From the NCBI GenBank assembly GCA_029204225.1, contig CM055113.1, positions 2,979,194 to 3,043,193 on the forward strand: DNA of 64,000 nucleotides. The letters run 5' to 3'. A program made the translations under genes and the position numbers. The notes under the pieces are model-generated. The model made no database searches, was not told the origin of the DNA, and saw nothing but the letters and a program-made list of their open reading frames with translations. Origin of the DNA: Diphasiastrum complanatum. Its lineage: Eukaryota; Streptophyta; Lycopodiopsida; Lycopodiales; Lycopodiaceae. Shown piece after piece: positions 12,460 through 21,991 of the stretch. Each line of letters opens with the position of its first letter. Within the stretch, counting starts at the first letter, position 1.

Positions 12460-15400
12460 TTAAGAAAAGTATCAAGGGACGTACTTACCATTTACACCAC
12501 CAACAAGTGCAAAAAATGAAAGTGGCTCACACAAGTGATACCCTTACCATTACCCCAATCCATCTTTTTGAAAAAGGGAAAGGTACCAATTGTGGTCAAA
12601 TCACAACTAAGAGCCATGTACAAGAAAGTGTACGACACTTTTGGAGAAAGGGTTGAAAAATGAAGGTATGGATGGCATTTTGAAGGGGAATGTGTGAGAG
12701 ATGCGTATAAAAGAAGAGGCCTCTTTTTGCATTCACGTGAAAGGATGAATGAATGAGATGATGGGAGAAAGCATTATTTTTGCATGAGGGTGGACGTGAG
12801 AGCATGAATGAATATTTCTTTGGTTGTATTAGTTAAGAGTTCAGACAGCTCCCTGTTGATCGGATGTTTTAAGGCGAGAGAGTGAGCTATGTGAAGAGAG
12901 AGAGGGTGTGGGAATGTGTTGAATACACAAATAGTAGACACAGTCCATTCAGACCTGAGAAGGAGGATCGTCTCCTTACAAACCTGCCATTCTTATTTAT
13001 AATATATGAGTAGAAGATCAAGGTGTAGGAGAAGTGGCTATGGCCCCAAATTACATTGGTGATCCAGATCTCTATGGCCTCTGACTATGATGTTGAGCGA
13101 GGTAACCATACTTTGCATGCAGTAGCGACAGTGGCCCGTTCTAGAGCAAGGAATTGGCAACAGTGTCCACGTTTGATTACGGTGGATCGCATCCCAGAAC
13201 CACGAGGTTGGCAGTTACTATTAGATCCTGACCTTATTTCTGTCTGTGGTGAGTCTCATTCCAGAAGTAAGCGGACCAGAAAATCATTCCAGAGAAAAGA
13301 ATCACCTGCCACCTACTTCTCTACACTAGCGCAGACATCACCTCCACTCTAATCTCTGTACATGTCAAATTCTGCCTGTGGGCTCATTGCCAAGCTCTGA
13401 AGGAGTTGACCATTGGACTATGCCTCCGTTGTAGCTGATCATTGACATCATCAAGTGAGATGATGAACGCCAGATCAGTCGTTGACAGCAACCTGACGCA
13501 TTCTCTGTTGCCTGCCTGCCCTATGGCACATTCCCTGCTAGTAGATTGATCAGAAATGGAGATGGAGAGACGAATACCTGCAGATGTGAAGTAGTAGATG
13601 TTTATTGCGAGCCCCTGCAGTATGAACCAGCGCCTTCTCTGCTACCTCCTACTTTGTGGCGCATTCCCTGCTGGCTGCGTAGTTGCGGAAATTTCTACAA
13701 AATCCCGGAGTGGCATATGTTGAAGGACTCCCAAGATGACAGTATGGTACATCGATTTGCATTAGATCTCATGACTTGGCGGCTCTCAAAAGGAAACCGC
13801 TCCCTCTCTCAAACGCCTCAGGTATAATACTTACTTCTTGAAGTGGTTTTTACAAGCTATTGTCAATGCATTTGCTAACCTTAAAATGTGTATGTTTCTA
13901 CCTATGACCATAGAATCACATGACGCATTACATCGGTGCTGTCAAGCATGATTTGATTTAAACTTAAGTAAAGTTATGTGGTATGCTAGGCGAGAAATAT
14001 ATGAGGATGCTTGCATTTTTTAGCACGTCATGCTTTTATCGCTTTGAAGACTAGGATCTCTTCGTACGTCATACTTAGTTTTCAAGAGTCGTTAACCATT
14101 ATATTTGTGCCAATGGAATATTGAGTTGTAAGCTTGACCTCTTTGAAACACAAGAGCGGGCCATCACCGTACATGGTTGAAATACACCACCTCGGTTAGG
14201 GGTCAACATAGTCACCTCCAATGTTGGAACTGCCTAGCGAAATACCTAGGCCTGACGCTTGGCAAAGTACCACCGCCTATCAAACAAGGTGGCGCGTATA
14301 ATTGGCACCCTCACACTGCACAGAAGTAATTATGATATTATAGCATAATCATTTCCTGACTGTCTACTTATTTCACCATGATTGGTTGAACATTCTTGTG
14401 ACACATTCCAAGTAAATAACTAGCAACAGACGATGACTCAGGATTGCTAATTGACTACCCCTATGAAACTCCCTATGACATTTGTAAGTACTTACACTCG
14501 TGTGACCTCTAGCCTTGAATCTCGACCATTGTGAAGTACCAAAGACGTTGACATAAGCAATACTACCCGGAATCGTACCCTGAGTTATAGATATGATCCC
14601 ATCTTGACGATAGTAGGTGCCTCTAGAGACCAAGGATGGGGGGATGCGCCGAACAACTCCCTTCCTCATGAGGGGTTGGATTGTTGAACATAATGGATGA
14701 AAATCAATTCCACCCTACATTAGGGGATGTCTGTCAATTGATCCGAGAAGGAGCCACACACTATTATTTCTATACCTCGGCACTCCACCCTCACTTACAG
14801 GCAGGAGATACTATATTTAGAATACAACATTGCGGGAGTTATAGTTATTTCGAAACCTATGAGCTCATTATCGATGGGCTCTAGCATCTAACTTATGTCG
14901 TTTCCACCGACTACACAAGACCCACCCAACCTTTCATACCATTCGGATCGCCAATGCAGTCACCTGGACCAGCTGGTAGTACCAACAGACCTCCAAAACT
15001 GGATCCACCAGAAACAGAGAGGGACGAAGACAGTAGTGACGTCCCCTCTACGGACTTCTACATAGAGGGGTGGACGATCTAGAGGACGAAGAGTCTAGAC
15101 CTCATGACCGATAGGACTAGGACTGCAATTACACCTCCCTGCAGCCGTGCCTCTGGGGGCCTGGAAAACCCTCATCGGCTGGGAAGCACGGGGTGGTTGA
15201 GATGGCCCTCGGGATTGGAAGCGGCATTCCCCAATCACTCACGTAAGGGCAGTGTGGGCCCTTCCCATGTAGGGCTTCCTGGCGAGACCAATCCCTCGTC
15301 GGGAATTTCCCCTATCAGTTGTGTTGTGTAGATTGAATAACTTCTATGAGGGGTTTGAGCTACCTCTCATTCCCATTGTTTCTCTTGTTTCGGCATCCTA

Positions 15401-15546
15401 GTATTGATCTTGGTAGAGGTCTTCAAAGAAGCTATACTAGCAAAGCATCAAAGTAGGAAAGCTTAGAGAATATACGAAGATCTAGTTGAAGTTCCACATG
15501 CTCATAAGGACAAGCAAATAAAGTAAGATGCCTTCTTCAAAAAAGT
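12460..15546. other. Unassigned region with short open frames
   Basis: Several open stretches of 65-100 codons occur (for example 13056-13352, 13546-13827 and 14681-14884 on plus, 14373-14669 on minus), but I recognise none. The segment 15100-15330 is more GC-rich than its surroundings. No LTR pair, terminal inverted repeat or RNA gene was found. Confidence 0.4.
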
Positions 15547-15762
15547 TTGGTGCTGGATTTAAGGGATTGTGTGAATAAAGTCACTCCACTTTTATGGGAG
15601 ATCGCCAACTATTTTCTACTCAAGAGAGCTATGCAATCTACTACAGAAAATGAAAGCTCATATGTATCCAACTTATCTAGCAAACTCAACAAAAGAGATT
15701 CAAGAGGTGAGGGCATTAATTCTAGAACTAGCTTATCAGTTGCGGTGTACTCCATGTTCTGA
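15547..15762 (+). pseudogene. Fragment of the VTPLLWE repeat gene family
   Basis: The peptide KVTPLLWEIANYFLLKRA parallels EVTPLLWEVGKHFLLKKI at 33740-33800. The following ESSYVSN and KRDSRGEGINS parallel the minus-strand reading at 30652-30530. It is therefore a third relative of the unrecognised gene found in both arms of the inverted repeat. The fragment ends after the serine-rich stretch. Function is unknown; no domain was recognised. Confidence 0.6.
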
Positions 15763-16344
15763 TTTTCCCTACCAAGCACATTTTTTTGTGCTCATTTAGG
15801 TTGTCTAATTTTCTAGAGTTCAAGCTATGAGTCCAGAATCATAGCACGTAATGTTGTTGGATTTTCCACCAATAAAACTATGGAATGTTTCATGGATCAA
15901 GGTTTCCCACATACTACATGGAATTGAAAGCTTGGTTATTCTAGAGTCTATACATGAAAATTATCCTTCATCCATGGGATCTTTCATATTTTCAAAACTT
16001 GCATCATCTCTTTTATGCTTTTGCATAACCTTGATAAGGTGCTCATTTAACAAATATTGATGCGCTCATTTAACAAATCGGTGCCTGGTGACCAAAGTTA
16101 TCGTCGTCGGAAGTTTGGCAATTTTCAGTGAGTAATTTGCAAAAACCTTGAAAATGTTCTGATTGCATGTAAAAAAACGAGATGTATTTTTCAATTGATT
16201 TCATTACTCTAAATGTATATGTAACCAATGTAAGCTGCTACATGTCGGAACATAGTTAAGCTCTATCTACTATGTACTCCAACATACACTTGTGTTGCAG
16301 AGTGACAACATACAGCTATGTTGCAACATCAGTTTGCAACTCAG

Positions 16345-16677
16345 TTATACTTTAATCCTTGTTAACATCATTCTGCTGCTTAATAGATATTCCAACATTA
16401 GATCCCACTCCTTTCTTGCAACACAGCCAAGTATTCTGATGTGAATATTGAGATCTTGACAATTTGTATCTTGAGAAGAATAAGCAGTTGTAATCTGATA
16501 AGGCAAGCAGACTACAGAGCTGAAGAAGCAATTAAATGGTTGGTTATTGTAGCTTCGAGAAATTCTTGCCAGAATCTGGCAAGCTAGCTTGTTTGGAAGC
16601 CGCGGAAAGAGTTGCCATTGCTTGTCAATAAAGACTGCATTGGTGGACTTCTTCCATTCAGACATTCCTACAACCAA
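16345..16677 (-). pseudogene. Possible F-box (kelch-type) gene fragment
   Basis: The peptide LFPRLPNKLACQILARISR resembles the F-box opening of plant F-box/kelch proteins, where a form like LIPGLPDDLALQCLARVPR is usual, followed by SY. The remainder of the 110-codon frame shows no kelch repeats, and the WD or kelch C-terminal part was not found nearby. It could be a captured exon or chance similarity. Confidence 0.3.
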
Positions 16678-17404
16678 AAGAAATCAAGCAAAAAGTAGAT
16701 ACAAGCTAACCGAAAAGACCGATGAAGCTAATGTCTTTTGGTCACCGAAGGTCGACAGAAAGAGAGTTTGTAATCGTTTGTGCAAAGATGATTTGCTTGC
16801 CTGAATGTAGCAAAACCTTGCTTTTTCTACATGTTGTGAACATGGAAAATACTCTTTGAGAGAAGATTGTTGATGTGAGGTTTATTTGTGTCACCCTTGT
16901 TTGACAGCAAGGGAATTGCAGGCTGCTGAATAGCAGCATTTGCAGCTATGCAAGACTTCTGCATTTTTTGCACAACTGCCTTTATGGAGAATGCCCCTTC
17001 CCCCTCTTCAAAATTTTGCTCACATAGCTATGTCTGGAAGAATGCACGATATCCTCTATTCTCTGTTCTTTCCATGCAGCTTTTTCTCTAGACTCCTCAA
17101 AGTCTTGTGTTACTGAAAATTTGTTGTTCACTGCTTTACTATGTTTCATCGGGTCTGGAAATCTGCTCAATGGCCCTCTACAAGCATGATAGAATCTCCA
17201 CAGAAGAACTTAATGCAAGTTATGAACATGTTCTCGGCCCGAACCATCAACTTCATATAGCAGCTACGCAAAAGAGTATCCCCCACTTCTGGCTTGAGCA
17301 GTTGAGAGAGATTTTGTAGTTGGAGCTGATGGTACTGTGAAGACAGAACATCAAAGCTTGCTGTCCCTTCTGGTATTAGTCATGCAGAAGTGTAGGTTGA
17401 AATT

Positions 17405-17482
17405 GGTGAGAAATCAAGCCCTAATATTTATGAATGCAATGTTGGTGAAAAATCAAGCCCTGATATCTATGAATGCAATGTT
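17405..17482. repeat. 39-bp tandem duplication
   Basis: Two adjacent 39-base units start GGTGAGAAATCAAGCCCT and GGTGAAAAATCAAGCCCT and differ at three positions. The period is a multiple of three and lies inside an open frame with no recognised product. Confidence 0.85.
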
Positions 17483-18944
17483 GGAGCTTTTATCAGAAGC
17501 CTTTTGCAAAGGTTTACTGAGCTGCATCTGCTTCATATATGAAATTGAATTTGCTTGCACCAGAAATCCTGAACATTTGTCAATTGTTTCTGGTAAGGAA
17601 AAAAGAATGAGAAAGCTCTGTCAGAGGAAAATGAGCAACAAGATCGATGTTCAGATGCAGGCAAGCACAAGCTGCTTGCTTGCGAGTACCAAGCTCCTAT
17701 GATGGTAAATCTCAAGCACACATTTTGAGCAGAAGATAAATTCAGGTTTTCATAATATAATATCAGAATTTGTACTGCAAATGTTTTTGTGACGTGTGCA
17801 AACACATCAGCTGTTTTGTTGAGTTAGTGTAGAACTGAATCTCAATTTGCAGAACATAAAATCTTAATTTGCAGGAATATCCCTCACCTGAAATGGCAGC
17901 AGCTGCCAGTTAAAGCACCAGAGTATTGTTTGTTACTGTGAGAATCACTAACATTGAAAGATATGCGGTAGTTTTCCAAAAAATGGAATTATTGATAAGC
18001 TATTTTGCAATGGCAATGGCATGCTTGACGTGTATTTTTAACTCAATGCTTAGGGTAAACCTAATGTGGTCAATAAAAACACATTGTCAGTAACAAACTT
18101 ATGTTGTTCTCCATTAACTACATTCCGTAGGCATTCTATATTAAATTCATGGCCTGTTATGATCTGAATGTGTTTCTTGAATATAACCTTTCTTTTAAAA
18201 AAAATAAAAAGTGCTGAAATTATTTTTGGTTTTGTATCTATTGAACTTGTTCCAATCCGGACATGGAACAGAATGTAGGGAACGAGTATCCATGGGTCCA
18301 GAGTGCTTTCAAATGGTGTTGGTATGGCCTGTTTTCGTCACAATGATAAGGGCCATGTTAGATGCATTTTTCAGGTTAAGAATTATGCACAATTTGTTAG
18401 CAACATGCAACAGATTTTAGGAACGCCTACAATTTTGTTCTCTAGCCAAAGGAGAGTCTTGTATGGAAGCAGCACCCTACATTCTTTGTCCTCCATAATC
18501 TCCTCAATATTTAGGTCCAGCCATTCAAAGATTTGAAATGCTATATTTGAAGGCCCAAATGGAAAGATCTTTCTGGTAGACATCCGTGGTTTCTTTTTTT
18601 AGTTTTAGTCAAAGGGTTCTTTATGTAGTGTGCTGAGTACTTACTACTCATTTCAATATTACCTCAAGACCAAGTTCTCACGTTCCTTCAACGATGCTGA
18701 AACATAATGTTAATGTGTTGAGTTCAGAATTTTCCTTCTTCTTTGTCATTTGCTCCTTAGTCAACACTGAATCTACCTAAGACAATCCAGATTCTTTTGA
18801 AACCCAAAGAGCAACTTATGTCTGGTTAATGTTGAGATATAAGTAGTGCTAGTTAGTTCACATTTTTTGATTTCTGAATTCTATATTACTGTTTTGATAT
18901 AGATCCTTTAACTTTTTACATTGCATGTATATTTTTACTAAGCT

Positions 18945-19236
18945 TTAACTTAAGACATCATTGACTTCTTAAATCAAAATTTTGAATTTTCATATAGTCC
19001 AATTTCGCAAATAGACATTTTTATGTCTCTTTAGTGCACATGTGCATTCTTTTCTAATATGCAAATGGTGGGCAGTTGTATATTATTATTGGCGTATCTT
19101 GGGGGGATGCTCATATGACCTAATATTGCACTAATGCTCATATGATCTAATATTGCACTAATCAAAGCTAACACATCTTACTCAATGTCATGAAAGTGAA
19201 GTGTTTGTTGTTTTGAGGGGATTTTTTATCATCAAT
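18945..19236 (+). repeat. Dispersed repeat, copy D (left part)
   Basis: Diverged match to 42240-42440 and to the complement of 25910-26180. The copy is interrupted at 19237 by the TRIM and copia insertions and resumes at 21426. Confidence 0.7.
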
Positions 19237-19382
19237 TTTTACACTTGTTGGTGTGTGTGGTTGGGCTAGGGATTGAACCTAGGACCTCCCCCATTCCGGT
19301 GGGGTGCTCTACCATTGAGCTACCCGTCCATTTGTGTTTCTAGAGTGTTGTGCCAGGGCTATAGCCTTGACACTTTCTAACA
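19237..19382 (-). repeat. TRIM 3' LTR
   Basis: 146 bases aligned with the other LTR with few differences, including one length change near the tRNA-like end. It follows the polypurine tract. The terminal TTCACA end seen in the 5' LTR is not recognisable at 19227-19236. Confidence 0.8.
19259..19329 (-). other. tRNA-like sequence in TRIM 3' LTR (A box and B box)
   Basis: On the minus strand the block has a 7-base acceptor side GGACGGG, D-arm GCTCAATGGTAGAGC, an anticodon stem CCCCA/TGGGG and T-arm CTAGGTTCAATCCCTAG. A box TAGCTCAATGG and B box GGTTCAATCCC both match the pol III consensus. The anticodon loop is irregular (six bases if the five-pair stem is used) and two acceptor pairs mismatch. 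It is therefore a tRNA-derived promoter-like module rather than a working tRNA gene. Confidence 0.8.
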
Positions 19383-19395
19383 CTCCCCCTCAAGC
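19383..19395 (-). other. TRIM polypurine tract
   Basis: Minus strand TTGAGGGGGAG directly precedes the TGTTAG start of the 3' LTR. Confidence 0.85.
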
Positions 19396-19441
19396 CATAG
19401 CCCTTTTTAGCTACACCTGCCTAGACCACACCCACAACCAT

Positions 19442-19454
19442 GGCTCTGATACCA
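19442..19454 (-). other. TRIM primer binding site
   Basis: Minus strand TGGTATCAGAGCC directly follows the 5' LTR end (TTCACA). Confidence 0.9.
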
Positions 19455-19610
19455 TGTGAAAAGCTTTTACACTTGGTGTGTGTGGTCGGCTGGCTAGGGA
19501 TTGAACCTAGGACCTCTCCCATTCCGGTGGGGTGCTCTACCATTGAGCTACCCGTCCATTTGTGTTCCTAGTGTGTTGTGCAAGGGCTATAGCCTTGAAA
19601 CTTTTTAACA
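19455..19610 (-). repeat. TRIM 5' LTR
   Basis: 156 bases, TGTTAA...TTCACA on the minus strand, ending directly at the primer site. It carries the second tRNA-like block. Confidence 0.85.
19487..19557 (-). other. tRNA-like sequence in TRIM 5' LTR (A box and B box)
   Basis: Same block as at 19259-19329, with A and B boxes unchanged. Differences fall mainly at the acceptor 3' side and one base of the variable region, so the two promoter boxes are the best conserved part. Confidence 0.8.
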
Positions 19611-19834
19611 TGTCAATGATCAGATAAGCACGATCAAGCATTCACCATAAGCAATCACCACAAGGAAGAGAAAGAACACACCATCAATATTCACTAACTA
19701 AATGTAGAGTACAATGAACCCTGGTAGATAGAGAGAAAACTATGAGTTGACTATAGACTAGCCTACAGCTACTTACAACTGGTAACAGTAAAGTACATCG
19801 TAAACAGTAACAAGTTTATCATTGATTTCTAACA
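19611..19834 (-). repeat. Copia 3' LTR
   Basis: 224 bases; inner boundary fixed by the purine tract, outer boundary abuts the TRIM exactly. Confidence 0.88.
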
Positions 19835-20338
19835 CTCTCCCTCAATGACGAAATTACATTCTTCTATTCCTAATAGAGTACGAAACTTTTCAAATTTACA
19901 TCTGTCTAATGACTTAGTACAAAATATTTGCCACTTGATCTTCAGATTTACAGAAAACAAGATCAATGAGTCCATAAAAAATTTTCTCTCGTAATGTATT
20001 TCGATGTGCTTAGTTCGGGCATGTAGAACTGGATTTTTGGCAAAGTGAATGCAGCTTTGGTTGTCGCAAGAGATAGTAGTCGCATCCACTTGGGGTTGAC
20101 CTTAATCAACAAGCAATCTTCATAACCATACCCTTTCCTATGTAGCATTGCTGAGTGCACGATATTCAGCTTCTGTCGAAGATAAGACTATTGTAGGTTG
20201 TTTTTTGCTGCTCCATAAAATTGCAACTATACCATAGCTGAATGTATGACCACTGGGAGATCTTCTATCATCAATATTACATGCCCAATCGGCATCTGTG
20301 TAACCTACCAACATTGGCGCTTCAGGCCTCGCAACCAC
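19835..20338 (-). pseudogene. Copia RNase H and pol C-terminus remnant
   Basis: The frame at 20338-20138 reads VGYTDADWACNIDDRRSPSG and SSKKQPTIVLSSTEAEYRAL, the copia RNase H signature with its TDADWA and SSTEAEY motifs. It continues in shifted frames through MDATTISCDNQSCIHFAKNP, ARTKHIEIHYE and DLIDFVFC-like sequence to the purine tract. Reverse transcriptase, integrase, protease and Gag are absent. It is non-functional. Confidence 0.9.
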
Positions 20339-20344
20339 TGGACA

Positions 20345-20361
20345 CCCCCCCCCCCCCCCCC
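20345..20361. repeat. 17-C homopolymer at a deletion junction
   Basis: A run of 17 cytosines separates the RNase H remnant from non-copia internal sequence. Confidence 0.9.
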
Positions 20362-21178
20362 TCGCGCGTTTCGGACTTCAAAACCAGCATTTTGCCCTAA
20401 AAACTCGTGTTTCGAGGAGTTTTCCAGCGTTTTGGGCACCTGCAAGACGTTTCGGGGGGCTGGAATGGCGTTTCGGGGCCCCGAACAGGCATTTCGGAGC
20501 TATGTATGGCGTTTCAGACCTATCCAGCACAGTTCTTGCAACAGAATATAGCCAGCAAACCTGCAGAAAGTTTTGTCTTTCACTCAAATCTCCACCAAAA
20601 TCCGTGATTTTTTATGTAATGAACTACAAATCCAACTCTCCTACCTCCCAACACTACTCTCATTGTAAATGATGAAAAATATTGAGTTTTTCATACCTAT
20701 CCTACTTGCTTGCACATATTTCACACAAAATCACAAAAGTAGGCTAAAACTCAATGAAATCACAGTTTTTCAGTTCCTAAATGCCTCATAACTCTAAATG
20801 GCAGTATTAGACACTGTCTAGTGTGATTTGCAATTCCCCAAATAAACAAATGAGAGATTTCTTGGCAAAACTCTCTCACAAATGGCAAAATTCTCTTACA
20901 AATGGCACTTTTCACAAAAACTAGGAAGTATTGTAAAAATCTCCCCACTCAACAGATTTTCAATCTGTCTGATGCTACCCTGGACTTTCTGATGCCTCTG
21001 GGACTGTGTCTTCGTTCCCCACCGATGATTCTGAGCTCCAAAACATGCAAAATACACCAAAGAAGGATTTGTTCCAACTTTTTGCCTCTCCAAGCTTTCA
21101 CCTCCTGTGAAGGACTTTCTCACTTCATTGCGGAGCCTGTGACAAGTTGTATCCACTAATCAGGCACGCAAGACTACC
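20362..21178 (-). other. Internal non-coding segment of the deleted copia
   Basis: Between the poly-C run and the primer site, no copia domain is seen. The stretch 20362-20530 repeats the word CGTTTCGG several times. Probably leader sequence plus foreign or deleted material. Confidence 0.5.
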
Positions 21179-21192
21179 GGGCTCTGATACCA
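21179..21192 (-). other. Primer binding site (initiator tRNA-Met)
   Basis: Minus strand TGGTATCAGAGCCC directly after the 5' LTR. Confidence 0.92.
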
Positions 21193-21425
21193 TGTCAATG
21201 ATCAGATAGCCCTATCAAGCATTCACCATAAGCAATCACCACAAGGAAGAGGAAGAACACACTATCAATATTCAGTAACTGAATGTAGAGTACAATGAAC
21301 CCTGATAGATAAAGAGAAAACTAGGAGTTGACTATAGACTAGCCTACAACTACTTATAGCTGGTAATAGTTGTCAACAGTAAAGTACATCGTATATAGTA
21401 ACAAGTTTATCATTGATTTCTAACA
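21193..21425 (-). repeat. Copia 5' LTR
   Basis: 233 bases, paired with 19611-19834; the extra 9 bases lie near TAGTTGTCAACAG. Confidence 0.9.
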
Positions 21426-21670
21426 AATTTTCTATCCTTTTCATATGTTTTCCTTTTCTATCCTCTAACATGGCTCTTTTGATTTTTTTTTTTAATTTCT
21501 ATTCTATTACTTATTAAGGCTAATAACTTGCTTCTATAATTTAGTTCACCTATATATTCTCCTTTCCTCTACCTATTTCTTTTTCAAAAAGCTTTTGAAG
21601 TTTGTTCAAGTTTGTGATTTATTTCTTATTAAGGAATTACATTGTAGCTAATTAATTCTCTAGGTCTCTT
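21426..21670 (+). repeat. Dispersed repeat, copy D (right part)
   Basis: Continues the match to 42450-42690 after the inserted elements. Similarity fades after about 21670. Confidence 0.7.
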
Positions 21671-21715
21671 CTAAGTTTCTACATAGTTAAAGTGTAATTT
21701 GTAAAGTCCCATGTG

Positions 21716-21991
21716 TCAATGAGAACTCTTCACATCGTATAGTACGTTCTGGAATGTACAAAAACGTTCTTTTTCTAAACATGTATTAAAGCACCTGTTT
21801 CTAAGATTTCCATAGTAGCCCGTTAGTCCACACCCAACACATGAAACTTTCAAGCCATGCACATGGCGACGGAGTTCTCTTATTGCTTGGATGGTGATAA
21901 ATACACCCACCATTTGCTTGTTGATCCGAGTATGTGGGCCACAACCTTGCTCGGACTTAGCTCCTAGTGTCTCATCATTTGGAGGAGACAA
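21716..21991 (-). pseudogene. Inositol polyphosphate 5-phosphatase exon fragment
   Basis: The reading KQMVGVFITIQAIRELRRH and VHGLKVSCVGCGLTGYYGN matches the conserved IPPc region of plant inositol polyphosphate 5-phosphatases, where KQMVG(I/V)F...VR.ELRRHV.NLKVSCVG.GLMGYLGNKG is usual. The enzymes remove the 5-phosphate from inositol phosphates and phosphoinositides. Here the usual WVR is QAI, and after GN the expected KGSISISMSLHQTSFCF is replaced by a degraded stretch. The catalytic motifs further on are not found nearby. The preceding SPPNDETLGAKSEQGCG fits the variable linker of this family. It is best explained as a captured or orphan exon. Confidence 0.75.

Larger units (their letters stand above)
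15763..18944. other. Mostly unassigned DNA
   Basis: Apart from the weak F-box-like fragment and a 39-bp tandem duplication listed separately, I see no recognisable gene. Short open frames at 17107-17319, 17337-17702 and 18211-18536 have no known motif. Confidence 0.4.
19237..19610 (-). mobile_element. TRIM retrotransposon with tRNA-like LTRs
   Basis: Two direct repeats (19237-19382 and 19465-19610, extended to 19455 on the inner side) flank only 72 bp. On the minus strand the order is LTR starting TGTTAAAAAG, primer site TGGTATCAGAGCC at 19454-19442, a short spacer, purine tract TTGAGGGGGAG, then LTR starting TGTTAGAAAG. This is the full layout of a terminal-repeat retrotransposon in miniature, with no coding capacity. 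Both LTRs carry a 71-base tRNA-like block in the same orientation. The outer 10 bp of the 3' LTR is diverged or missing. It depends on proteins from an autonomous element. Confidence 0.85.
19611..21425 (-). mobile_element. Internally deleted Ty1/copia element
   Basis: LTRs at 19611-19834 and 21193-21425 share start TGTTAGAAATCAATG and end CATTGACA (minus strand). A primer site TGGTATCAGAGCCC lies at 21192-21179 and a purine tract GAGGGAGAG precedes the 3' LTR. Inside, only the RNase H end of pol remains (20338-19835). The rest (20362-21178) is unrelated to known copia coding sequence. A 17-C run marks the junction. The two LTRs differ at several sites and by one 9-bp indel, so insertion is not recent. 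Confidence 0.88.

Noticed and set aside
12053-12656. Plus-strand ORFs over the gypsy integrase
   Set aside because: Shadows of the minus-strand integrase frame, without domains.
19259-19329. Functional tRNA gene
   Set aside because: The anticodon loop is irregular, acceptor pairs are mismatched, and the same block occurs in both LTRs of a TRIM.
20246-20607. ORFs crossing the 17-C run (proline stretch)
   Set aside because: They depend on the homopolymer length and show no domain; neighbouring frames are equally open.
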